From IMG/VR virus record IMGVR_UViG_3300037504_000286, positions 1-40,443 of that record: 40,443 nucleotides of DNA; one strand, given 5' to 3'. This document shows, in pieces, positions 24,362-29,786 of this stretch. Source of the DNA: a virus. Position numbers and translations under genes: made by a program. The notes below the pieces were generated by a model. That model had not been told where the DNA came from and made no database searches. It saw nothing but the letters and a program-made list of their open reading frames with translations. The first letter of the stretch is position 1. Each line of letters begins with the position of its first letter.

Positions 24362-24487
24362 TCAGTAGCCCAAGGACCGCTGGGCGGCGCGCAGGGCGCT
24401 ACGCCGCGCCCACCAGGCCGGGGTGGCGCGCACGGCCCGGGCGTGGGCCTTGAGTGCGTGTCCGGAGATGAATCGGTATGCGGCCAT
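24362..24487 (-). CDS. 41-residue basic peptide, first leftward gene
   Basis: A short, Arg/Ala/Trp-rich protein (MAAYRFISGHALKAHARAVR, then PAWWARRSALRAAQRSLGY). GAGGAGA precedes ATG 24487. It is the promoter-proximal gene of the leftward unit, about 20 bases behind the expected transcription start. Basic and Trp-containing, possibly nucleic-acid or membrane binding; family unknown. Confidence 0.6.
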   Translation of the reverse strand: MAAYRFISGHALKAHARAVRATPAWWARRSALRAAQRSLGY

Positions 24488-24514
24488 GGCTGGATCTCCT
24501 CGTGTCATGCCCCT

Positions 24515-24542
24515 ATTGTAGCGCCTTCTGCACTAGTGTCAA
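24515..24542 (-). promoter_or_regulatory. Leftward sigma70-type promoter
   Basis: On the minus strand, TTGACA (24542-24537, perfect -35) and TACAAT (24520-24515) are separated by 16 bases. It should drive the whole leftward block (24487 to 21584) including the tRNA. Confidence 0.82.
24531..24538. promoter_or_regulatory. Palindrome CACTAGTG in the leftward promoter spacer
   Basis: A perfect 8-bp palindrome between the -35 and -10 of the leftward promoter; a candidate operator half of the switch region. Confidence 0.35.
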
Positions 24543-24550
24543 ATGCAATC

Positions 24551-24579
24551 TTGACCGATCGGTCACACGTCGATAGAAT
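24551..24579 (+). promoter_or_regulatory. Rightward sigma70-type promoter
   Basis: TTGACC (24551-24556) and TAGAAT (24574-24579) with a 17-base spacer. The expected transcription start coincides with the ATG of the HTH gene at 24586, so its message is probably leaderless. It is back to back with the leftward promoter, the two -35 boxes being eight bases apart. Confidence 0.8.
24552..24565. promoter_or_regulatory. 14-bp perfect palindromic operator
   Basis: TGACCGATCGGTCA is its own reverse complement and overlaps the rightward -35 box. A dimeric regulator, most simply the HTH protein encoded at 24586, could bind here and control both divergent promoters. Confidence 0.65.
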
Positions 24580-24585
24580 CCGCCT

Positions 24586-24831
24586 ATGCGGACGCTCACA
24601 GACCTGTGCGAGGCAGCCCTGGAAGACGGCAAACACACCAGCCTGGGCGCGATCGCGCTCGAGGCCGGCATGGCGAGGGAGACGCTGTCAAGGCTGCTGG
24701 CCTGTCGCATGCGCCAGCCCGGCGCGGTGCTCCTGGCTGGCCTGGCCGAGGCGCTGGGCGTGGACCTGCAGACGGTGTACGACGCATGGTCGCACCAGTG
24801 CCAGATTGCAGGGGCGGAGACGCAGCCATGA
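24586..24831 (+). CDS. Cro/CI-like helix-turn-helix regulator
   Basis: An 81-residue protein with a lambda-repressor-type five-helix domain: HTSLGAIALEAGMARETLSR is the helix-turn-helix (about residues 17-36) and LLAGLAEALGVDLQTVYDAW the closing helices. There is no C-terminal cleavage domain, so it is Cro-like in size. The start codon lies at the predicted +1 of its promoter and there is no ribosome site, implying a leaderless message as for lambda cI from PRM. It is first in the rightward early operon and overlaps the next gene by ATGA. Confidence 0.78.
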   Translation: MRTLTDLCEAALEDGKHTSLGAIALEAGMARETLSRLLACRMRQPGAVLLAGLAEALGVDLQTVYDAWSHQCQIAGAETQP

Positions 24832-25316
24832 GCATGCACGGAGATCCGCCCCTCGAGGCCTTGCTCGACGCTGCCAAGACAGCGCCCCAGAGACAGGCGC
24901 CTACGGTGCTCACCCGCGCGGCCGAGGCGCTTGAAGAAATGGCTGCGCAGCTGGAGGACAGCCACACCGTGGCCGGCCGCTGGCAGGTGGTGGCGGCCGG
25001 CGATCGGCTGGCGCTGGAGGATGTGCAGCGCTGGCGCGGTATGGCGGACGAGCTGCGCGCAGCCGAGGCACAGCTGCAGCGCCTGACGGCAGAGGATGAG
25101 GCGCCGGACGTCGCGCGTGCGGGCCGTGAGATGGCGGCGGCGTATCCCCGGGCCGTGCACGCGGCTAGGATGATGCAGCAGGAGTGCCGCCACCTCGCGC
25201 AGATCGATGATGCTGGCGCGCTGTCGCGTGCCGCCCGCCGGCGCGACGAGCAGGCCAGGGTGCTCGGCGAGATCCTTTTCGATGCGCTCGTCGGGGCTGG
25301 GCTGGTGCAACCATGA
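24828..25316 (+). CDS. Helical hypothetical early protein
   Basis: A 162-residue, almost wholly helical, Ala/Arg/Glu-rich protein (TRAAEALEEMAAQLEDSHTV; AADELRAAEAQLQRLTAEDE-like stretches). It begins by ATGA overlap with the HTH gene and ends by ATGA overlap with the next. No catalytic motif seen. As the second gene of the early operon it may be a host-takeover or regulatory protein; this is positional inference. Confidence 0.55.
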   Translation: MSMHGDPPLEALLDAAKTAPQRQAPTVLTRAAEALEEMAAQLEDSHTVAGRWQVVAAGDRLALEDVQRWRGMADELRAAEAQLQRLTAEDEAPDVARAGREMAAAYPRAVHAARMMQQECRHLAQIDDAGALSRAARRRDEQARVLGEILFDALVGAGLVQP

Positions 25317-25519
25317 GCGGTGACGGTGGTCGTCGCGCCGTGCTCTTCCAGGCCGTGGAGCCGGGCCAGTGGTTCGAGTACCGCGGCAGCACGTGTCGCA
25401 AGGTGCACGGCGGCGATGACTACGCGATCGCGGTGACGCAGACCGGACGCGAGCAGCGCGTGCGCGTGCCGCCCACGGCCCTGGTGCACGCCTACCCGAT
25501 CGAGGGGGCGCCCACGTGA
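25313..25519 (+). CDS. Small beta-rich hypothetical protein
   Basis: A 68-residue protein that looks like one small beta barrel (VLFQAVEPGQWFEYRGSTCR; VTQTGREQRVRVPPTALVHA). Its last 13 codons include a 23-bp stretch repeated almost exactly at 27116-27138, with partly the same reading (ALVHAYPIE here, TLVHACPIE there). It overlaps both neighbours (ATGA, GTGA). Function unknown. Confidence 0.55.
   Translation: MSGDGGRRAVLFQAVEPGQWFEYRGSTCRKVHGGDDYAIAVTQTGREQRVRVPPTALVHAYPIEGAPT
25481..25503. repeat. 23-bp direct repeat, left copy
   Basis: CTGGTGCACGCCT...CCCGATCGA, identical at 22 of 23 positions to 27116-27138. The two copies bracket the segment with the membrane gene, Cas12-like fragment, CRISPR array and His-rich gene. 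Confidence 0.75.
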
Positions 25520-25557
25520 GCACGCCGGAACAACTCGAGAAATACGGAGTCGCATGA
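25516..25557 (+). CDS. 13-residue coupling ORF
   Basis: MSTPEQLEKYGVA begins with a GTG inside the upstream stop (GTGA) and ends in ATGA with the next gene. It probably passes ribosomes on; a relic of a longer gene is also possible. Confidence 0.35.
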   Translation: MSTPEQLEKYGVA

Positions 25558-25808
25558 TGGACACCGAATACGATCGCTGGCTCGAGCAGCATGACGCCCA
25601 CTGCCGCAGGCTTCGGCGCATCGAGCGCTGGCTATGGCGCACCCTCGCCGTCGCCGCGCTGGCGGTGCTGGCTGTGGTGCTGTACCTCTGCGCAGTGGTA
25701 GGCGCAATGCCTCTATGGCTCGCAATGCCGGCGCTCGTCTGCGGCACTCTGCTGGTGGCCGTGGCGTGGCAAATCAAACAACCCCCTACCGAGGAGGACC
25801 CGCAGTGA
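25554..25808 (+). CDS. Small two-span membrane protein
   Basis: An 84-residue protein with a charged N-terminus (DTEYDRWLEQHDAHCRRLRR) and two hydrophobic segments (TLAVAALAVLAVVLYLCAVV and PLWLAMPALVCGTLLVAVAW) joined by a very short turn, so both ends should face the same side. Its stop overlaps the GTG of the Cas12-like fragment (GTGA). Function unknown; a superinfection or lysis-timing role is only a guess. Confidence 0.6.
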   Translation: MMDTEYDRWLEQHDAHCRRLRRIERWLWRTLAVAALAVLAVVLYLCAVVGAMPLWLAMPALVCGTLLVAVAWQIKQPPTEEDPQ

Positions 25809-26150
25809 TACGTAATTATGTCTACGGCGTCAAGATGCACGAGCCCGATAAGGCCTACGATATTTTGCGCGCCGCGCATCGATTCCGCAATCAGATGGTG
25901 GAAATCGAGCTGCAGCGCAGACGTGAGTACCACGCGGCCGTCGCACTGCGATATCCGAGCATCGCCGCGCTGGTCGATCGCGTGGACGCCATCGATATGG
26001 AGCTGGCCGATGCCGCAGTCTCGTCTCACGTGGGCCGAGGACTGCGTGCGGCTCAAGAATGCGATCGGGCAGGACCTCGTGCCGGTCGACGTGCTAAGCC
26101 AGCTGCGCGCGGCAATTGCGAGCGGTCTGTCTACGCAAGGGGTCGCATAG
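25805..26150 (+). pseudogene. N-terminal fragment of a Cas12-like (Cas12m / type V-U1 style) protein, frame-disrupted
   Basis: From GTG 25805 the frame gives MIRNYVYGVKMHEPDKAYDI and then AAHRFRNQMVEIELQRRREY and YPSIAALVDRVDAIDMELAD. The order YG-x-K, A-HRxRN-x-(L/M)VEIE-xx-RR, then YP and a coiled stretch matches the start of small Cas12 proteins, e.g. Cas12m with its AHNLREDLVSLQ region. At about 26010 the protein-like frame moves to the +2 frame (TWAEDCVRLKNAIGQDLVPV, then LSQLRAAIASGL), ending at TAG 26150. Only about 113 residues are present; the WED, RuvC and zinc parts are absent. Seventy bases later a CRISPR array begins. It may be a decayed effector or a retained recognition-domain protein. 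Confidence 0.62.
26010..26150 (+). CDS. Alternative: separate 46-residue ORF at the end of the Cas12-like fragment
   Basis: ATG 26010 could start its own small protein (MPQSRLTWAEDCVRLKNAIG, ending STQGVA) instead of continuing the upstream frame by a shift. No good ribosome site precedes it. If it is independent, the upstream frame would run on into the repeats, which looks non-coding there; the frameshift reading is therefore preferred. Confidence 0.35.
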   Translation: MPQSRLTWAEDCVRLKNAIGQDLVPVDVLSQLRAAIASGLSTQGVA

Positions 26151-26161
26151 CCATGCTTGGC

Positions 26162-26220
26162 GGCACCGCTCGCAAATGGGTTTGCAAGTCGCGCCCACAC
26201 CGCGACTTGCGAGCGGTGCC
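26162..26220 (+). ncRNA. Long nested hairpin in front of the CRISPR array
   Basis: GGCACCGCTCGCAA (26162-26175) pairs perfectly over 14 bp with TTGCGAGCGGTGCC (26207-26220), and inside it GTCGCG (26188-26193) pairs with CGCGAC (26201-26206). An alternative 10-bp hairpin joins 26184-26193 with 26201-26210. TCGCAAATGGGT at 26170-26181 also resembles the first bases of the CRISPR repeat with one extra A. It ends exactly where repeat 1 begins: a structured leader, small RNA, terminator of the upstream gene, or decayed repeat. Confidence 0.6.
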
Positions 26221-26548
26221 ATCGCAACGGGTGGGCATTCCCTTTGTCAATGCCACCTGTGTGAGCAGCTACGACACCGGCGACATAACCGCATCGCAAT
26301 GGGTGGGCATTCCCTTTGTTAATGCCACGACTGCGCCGACGTTGCCGTTGTCGCCGCACCGCAGGTCGCAATGGGTGGGCATTCCCTTCGTCAATGCCAC
26401 ATGGTGGCCGGCAAGTGGCACCTCATGGCCTGGGTCGGACCGCAACGGGCGGGCATTCCCTTTGTCAATGCCACCGGGTTGAGTCCCTGGGCGCCCCAGG
26501 GCCCGGGAAGGTATCGCAATGGGTGGGCATTCCTTTTGTCAATGCCAC
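26221..26548 (+). CRISPR. Five-repeat CRISPR array
   Basis: Five 36-nt repeats (26221-26256, 26293-26328, 26365-26400, 26439-26474, 26513-26548) share the core GGGCATTCC and end AATGCCAC. Spacers are 36, 36, 38 and 38 nt and unrelated to one another. Near the repeat 3' end, GGCATT and AATGCC form a hairpin around a nine-base loop, as in Cas12-type direct repeats, which puts the spacers to the right of each handle. Repeats differ at a few positions, mostly transitions in the 5' part or loop. I see no spacer match in this window and no cas1 or cas2. Confidence 0.85.
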
Positions 26549-26569
26549 GCCTTGTGATCGACTTCGATG

Positions 26570-26612
26570 GCAAGGCAAGTCAGGCAGGCAAGCAAAAACA
26601 AACCATCCTTTT
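26570..26612 (+). repeat. Short GGCAA-type tract after the array
   Basis: A short run of GGCAAGGCAAGTCAGGCAGG followed by an A-rich part and the AAGGAG of the next gene. It has the same layout as the longer pentameric tracts at 27983 and 28882. Confidence 0.5.
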
Positions 26613-26625
26613 AAGGAGCACTAAA

Positions 26626-27078
26626 GTGGACACACACCACCACAACCACCGCCACAACCACCACAACCGGCACTGGCATCTACTGCGTGCGTTCCTTAAT
26701 GCCGTGATTCATGAGTCCTTCGAGCATCGAAGCGCAGAGCTGGAATGGATGTCCAGGGCCGATGTAGTATATGTTGATACACACAGCTGTGAAGCAAAGG
26801 CGCCGCTTTTGCAGGTTGACCATTGCACCGCAGTTTCAGATCTGCTGTACAAGGCTCGCAGTCTTGGCTCCTGTTCGTCTGACCACGTTCACGAGATAGT
26901 CAGCAAAACCCTCGCTTCTTCTGACGATCCTGATGCGCGCGTACGCGTCGCCTTCTCGAAACTGCAAAACGGTACGGCGCCCTTTCTCACAAGGTACGAA
27001 TTGAAAGAGGACGGCAGCATCGTTTTCTGTGGCGTGCATGACTTTGGCGTTATGCTGCAGGACGGCGAGACAGGCTAG
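26626..27078 (+). CDS. Histidine-rich N-terminus protein, unknown
   Basis: A 150-residue protein starting at GTG 26626, seven bases after AAGGAG. Nine of the first 18 residues are His (HHHNHRHNHHNRHWH), a likely metal-binding tail. The rest is an alpha-beta domain (LRAFLNAVIHESFEHRSAEL; MSRADVVYVDTHSCEAKAPL; RVAFSKLQNGTAPFLTRYEL). Its composition is less GC-biased than its neighbours', hinting at separate origin. It lies between the CRISPR array and the right copy of the 23-bp repeat, so it travels with that segment. No family recognised. Confidence 0.6.
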   Translation: MDTHHHNHRHNHHNRHWHLLRAFLNAVIHESFEHRSAELEWMSRADVVYVDTHSCEAKAPLLQVDHCTAVSDLLYKARSLGSCSSDHVHEIVSKTLASSDDPDARVRVAFSKLQNGTAPFLTRYELKEDGSIVFCGVHDFGVMLQDGETG

Positions 27079-27106
27079 GCAGGCCTGGCAGGCACGGCGA
27101 GACGCC
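27067..27106 (+). repeat. Short GGCAGG-type tract
   Basis: GGCTAGGCAGGCCTGGCAGG and a following GGCACGGCGAGACG run overlap the end of the His-rich gene. It is another small member of the pentameric tract family. Confidence 0.45.
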
Positions 27107-27115
27107 AGATTCACG

Positions 27116-27138
27116 CTGGTGCACGCCTGCCCGATCGA
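27116..27138. repeat. 23-bp direct repeat, right copy
   Basis: Matches 25481-25503 at 22 of 23 positions. Here it lies in a non-coding gap, reading TLVHACPIE in the same sense as the end of the gene at 25313, so it looks like a leftover piece of that gene beyond an insertion. Confidence 0.75.
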
Positions 27139-27209
27139 AAATCAATCCACCGGGGCCTTAGCCAGCCCCATCTAAACACCAGCGCCGACACGGCGAAAGG
27201 AGTATAAAA

Positions 27210-27959
27210 ATGGCTAAAGCAAAGAGCAACGACGGCATCCAAATCCAGACCGTCACCCGCGGGACGCTCACGGCGTACGTCGTGGGAACGACCCCGCTCA
27301 TCTGCAACTGCATGTCCGCAAAGGCCCGGCATGAGATCCTGATGCCGGACAAAGCGAGCAAGCGCAAAAGCGCCAGTCTCAAGCACGACGTGATGCAGGA
27401 GTTCCACGACAGCGTCTACACCGACCTGTCCGACAAGGCTCCGACCTTGATCACCGGTCTTTCCGCGTGGTTCAAGGCTGCGATGGTGGGCGCCACGGTG
27501 GACATGCCGGACGCCAGCAAGGCCGGCATCGGCCGCAACGTGTGGGTGCGCGGTGAGCGCGTGCACGTCTACGGCGCGCCGAAGCTGCTGATGAGCGTCG
27601 TGCGCAGTGCCGGGATGAACAAAACGCCGGACATGCGGACCAGGGCCATCATCCCGGAGTGGGCTTGTGCGGTCGAGATCGAGTTTGCATGTCCGCAGCT
27701 GACGGCCAAGGCTGTCGGTGAGCTGCTGGCCACGGCCGGTATCGTGATGGGCGTCGGCGACTGGCGGCCGGAGAAGGGGAGCGGGAACTACGGCCAGTTT
27801 AAGGTCGTGCCGCAGTCCAACCGTAAGCTGCAGCAGATCATGCGCATCGGACGCAAGCAGCAGCTGCAGGCGATGCAGGATCCGCAGCCGCACGACGACG
27901 AGACGCAGAAGCTGCTCGCGTGGTACGAGGGCGAGCTGCAGCGGCGCGGGCTCGCCTGA
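27210..27959 (+). CDS. Conserved phage early protein of unknown function
   Basis: A 249-residue protein. The stretch GTTPLICNCMSAKARHEILM, the middle AAMVGATVDMPDASKAGIGR and the late GIVMGVGDWRPEKGSGNYGQ match a family of phage early-region proteins often seen near single-strand annealing genes; its function is not established. GAAAGGAG precedes the ATG. A 380-bp pentameric tract follows the stop codon. The RecT-like gene downstream supports a recombination or DNA-metabolism setting, which is inference. Confidence 0.6.
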   Translation: MAKAKSNDGIQIQTVTRGTLTAYVVGTTPLICNCMSAKARHEILMPDKASKRKSASLKHDVMQEFHDSVYTDLSDKAPTLITGLSAWFKAAMVGATVDMPDASKAGIGRNVWVRGERVHVYGAPKLLMSVVRSAGMNKTPDMRTRAIIPEWACAVEIEFACPQLTAKAVGELLATAGIVMGVGDWRPEKGSGNYGQFKVVPQSNRKLQQIMRIGRKQQLQAMQDPQPHDDETQKLLAWYEGELQRRGLA

Positions 27960-27982
27960 GTCGTGAAAGGTGTTGGTGCGGT

Positions 27983-28360
27983 ATGGCAAGGCAGGCGCGG
28001 CTCGGCTGGGCGGGGCGAGGCTCGGCTGGGCCCGGCACGGCAAGGCAGGCAAGGCTCGGCGTGGCCAGGCGAGGCTTGGCAAGTCCCGGCAAGGCAGGCA
28101 AGGCGTGGCTGGGCGCGGCCGGGCTTGGCACGGCCAGGCAAGGCAGGCACGGCAGGCAAGGCCCGGCAAGGCCCGGCGTGGCCCGGCGTGGCCCGGCGTG
28201 GCCCGGCAAGGCAGGCAAGGCTGGGCTAGGCCAGGCGCGGCTCGGCTGGGCATGGCAAGGCAGGCATGGCGTGGCAAGGCGAGGTTTGGCGCGGCAAGGC
28301 AGGCACGGCAGGCATGGCGGGGCATGGCGGGGCGGGGCGTGGCGTGGCGTGGCAAGGCAC
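27983..28360 (+). repeat. Long pentameric (GGCNN)n minisatellite
   Basis: About 378 bp of degenerate five-base units such as GGCAA, GGCAG, GGCGT and GGCCC with occasional phase slips; local motifs GGCAAGGCAGG and GGCCCGGCGT recur many times. It fills the whole gap between the stop at 27959 and the A-rich leader and ribosome site of the gene at 28399. All rightward frames are nearly stop-free, which explains spurious ORFs here. The top strand is G-rich. Confidence 0.9.
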
Positions 28361-28398
28361 CAAATAACCAGTAACCAAAACACAGAAAGGAGCCAGAG

Positions 28399-28881
28399 AT
28401 GGCAGCCAAACTAAAAGACAGGGCGGCGAAGATCACAGCGCGCGACAAGCGCGTCCGGCAAATCTACAAGAAGGCCGGCAAGGTGCTGCGTCCGGAAGAT
28501 ATCATCGAGGACGCGCGCGATCCCAAGAGTCCGCTGCACGACTCTTTCGAGTGGGACGACTCCAAGGCTGCACACGCCTACCGTATGGAGCAAGCCCGCC
28601 GCCTCATCCGGGAAATCCGGGTGGACGTGGAATACAACAGCCACGAGATCACAGCGCCGGTCTACGTGCAGGACACCCGGCGGGACAAAGGCTACATAGC
28701 GGCCGAGGACCTGAAAAGCGACAGGCAGCACGCAGCGGAGTGTCTGGCGCGACGGCTCCGCGCGTGCTACAGCGACCTGGCCGCCAACCGCGAGCTGGCC
28801 AGCAAACTCGAGCTCAGCGACGCATTCGACCGGTTCCTTGACGGCTTGGAAAAGCTGCGGGAATTGGTGGGCGCGGCGTAG
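28399..28881 (+). CDS. Conserved phage hypothetical protein
   Basis: A 160-residue basic protein. ARDPKSPLHDSFEWDDSKAA followed by YRMEQARRLIREIRVDVEY is a pattern I know from unassigned phage early proteins. The C-terminal part is helical (ECLARRLRACYSDLAANREL). GAAAGGAG precedes ATG 28399. It lies between two pentameric tracts, in the same gene group as the RecT-like protein. Function unknown, possibly nucleic-acid related given the basic N-terminus. Confidence 0.65.
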   Translation: MAAKLKDRAAKITARDKRVRQIYKKAGKVLRPEDIIEDARDPKSPLHDSFEWDDSKAAHAYRMEQARRLIREIRVDVEYNSHEITAPVYVQDTRRDKGYIAAEDLKSDRQHAAECLARRLRACYSDLAANRELASKLELSDAFDRFLDGLEKLRELVGAA

Positions 28882-29075
28882 CCTGGTGTGGCTTGGTAGG
28901 GTGCGGCAGGCACGGCAGGGCGCGGCAAGGCAGGCGAGTCGCGGCTTGGCCGGGCATGGCACGGCATGGCGCGGCAGGCGCGGCAGGCGTGGCTGGGCAA
29001 GGCGTGGCGGGGCTGGGCAAGGCAGGCGCGGCTTGGCATGGCCGGGCAAGGCAAGGCACGGCGAGACGCGGCACA
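28882..29075 (+). repeat. Second pentameric (GGCNN)n tract
   Basis: About 195 bp with the same five-base period (GGCAC, GGCGC, GGCAA, GGCGT). Like the first, it begins at the stop codon and ends in a short A-rich leader containing ATAACC and AACACAG before the next ribosome site, so the two intergenic blocks are paralogous. Confidence 0.85.
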
Positions 29076-29116
29076 GATAACCAAAAAAGCCAACACAGCA
29101 ACACGGGGAGAATACA

Positions 29117-29536
29117 GTGAGCGAAACCCTTACCATCCACGACCTGGCCCGCCGCCTGCGCGAAGCCGCGCCCGGCTGCCTCATTTACTACAGGCTGCCG
29201 GATGACGAACCCGGCCACAGCATCACCGAGACGCAGGGGCTGACCTCGCGCGAGCAGGTGGCGCTGGCGGTGCAGATCCTGATGTCGTGGGCCGACGATG
29301 AGGGCCTGGATTACGACGATGTCCTCGGCGCCATGACCGTCGCGCAGCTGTGCGAGCGCATGGGGATGGTGGAGGACGAGCCTGTGCACGTCGCGGCATC
29401 TTGCGCGCACTGCGCCCATCGGGCGCCCACGCCTGCCGATGATCCGTGCGCGATTCTGTGTCGCCGCCACGAGGCTGTCATGCCGCGCACGCTGGTGTGC
29501 GCCGAATTCACGCCACGCCTGCGGGTGACGTCGTGA
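29117..29536 (+). CDS. Hypothetical protein with C-terminal Cys cluster
   Basis: A 139-residue protein starting at GTG 29117 after GGGGAG. The first 90 residues are alpha-beta (TIHDLARRLREAAPGCLIYY; EQVALAVQILMSWADDEGLD). The end has CAHCAHR, then DPCAILCRRHEAVMPRTLVC, a four-to-five Cys/His cluster typical of small zinc modules in phage early proteins. It overlaps the next gene by GTGA. Function unknown. Confidence 0.6.
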   Translation: MSETLTIHDLARRLREAAPGCLIYYRLPDDEPGHSITETQGLTSREQVALAVQILMSWADDEGLDYDDVLGAMTVAQLCERMGMVEDEPVHVAASCAHCAHRAPTPADDPCAILCRRHEAVMPRTLVCAEFTPRLRVTS

Positions 29537-29784
29537 GTCATCAACTGCATGCCGCCTTGGACGCCGCCGAGGAGCGCGCGGCCCAGGCAGAGGCAGCCGA
29601 GATCCGCGTCGGCTGGCAGCGCCGCTATGCGCTGCGTGAGCGCGACCGCTGGCGGCGCCGGTTCCGCGTGCTGCTGGTAACCAATTTGATCGTGTGGTGC
29701 GCCCTCGCCGTGTTGGCGGCGGTGTACTATTTCCCGCAAATCCGCAGCGCGCAGCCGCTGCACATGACCCTAGAGGAGTATTAG
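29533..29784 (+). CDS. Small tail-anchored membrane protein
   Basis: An 83-residue protein with a charged helical N-terminus (AALDAAEERAAQAEAAEIRV; YALRERDRWRRRF) and one membrane segment (VLLVTNLIVWCALAVLAAVY) near the C-terminus. It is coupled to the preceding gene by GTGA. Unknown role. Confidence 0.55.
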   Translation: MSHQLHAALDAAEERAAQAEAAEIRVGWQRRYALRERDRWRRRFRVLLVTNLIVWCALAVLAAVYYFPQIRSAQPLHMTLEEY

Positions 29785-29786
29785 AG

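Noticed and set aside
24596-26371. Long minus-strand ORF of 591 codons across the early genes and array
   Set aside because: It opposes several coupled genes with ribosome sites, and its product is Arg/Ala-rich shadow sequence.
26221-26548. Peptide-repeat protein reading SQWVGIPFVNAT through the array
   Set aside because: The reading frame is kept for the first three repeats only because two periods are 72 bp; later periods are 74 bp and shift the frame. Conservation is at the RNA-hairpin level, not the codon level.
27983-28360. Overlapping long ORFs on both strands in the G-rich tract
   Set aside because: The five-base GGCNN units lack stop codons in most frames, so long ORFs arise by chance; translations are low-complexity Arg/Gly/Pro/Ala with no start signals.
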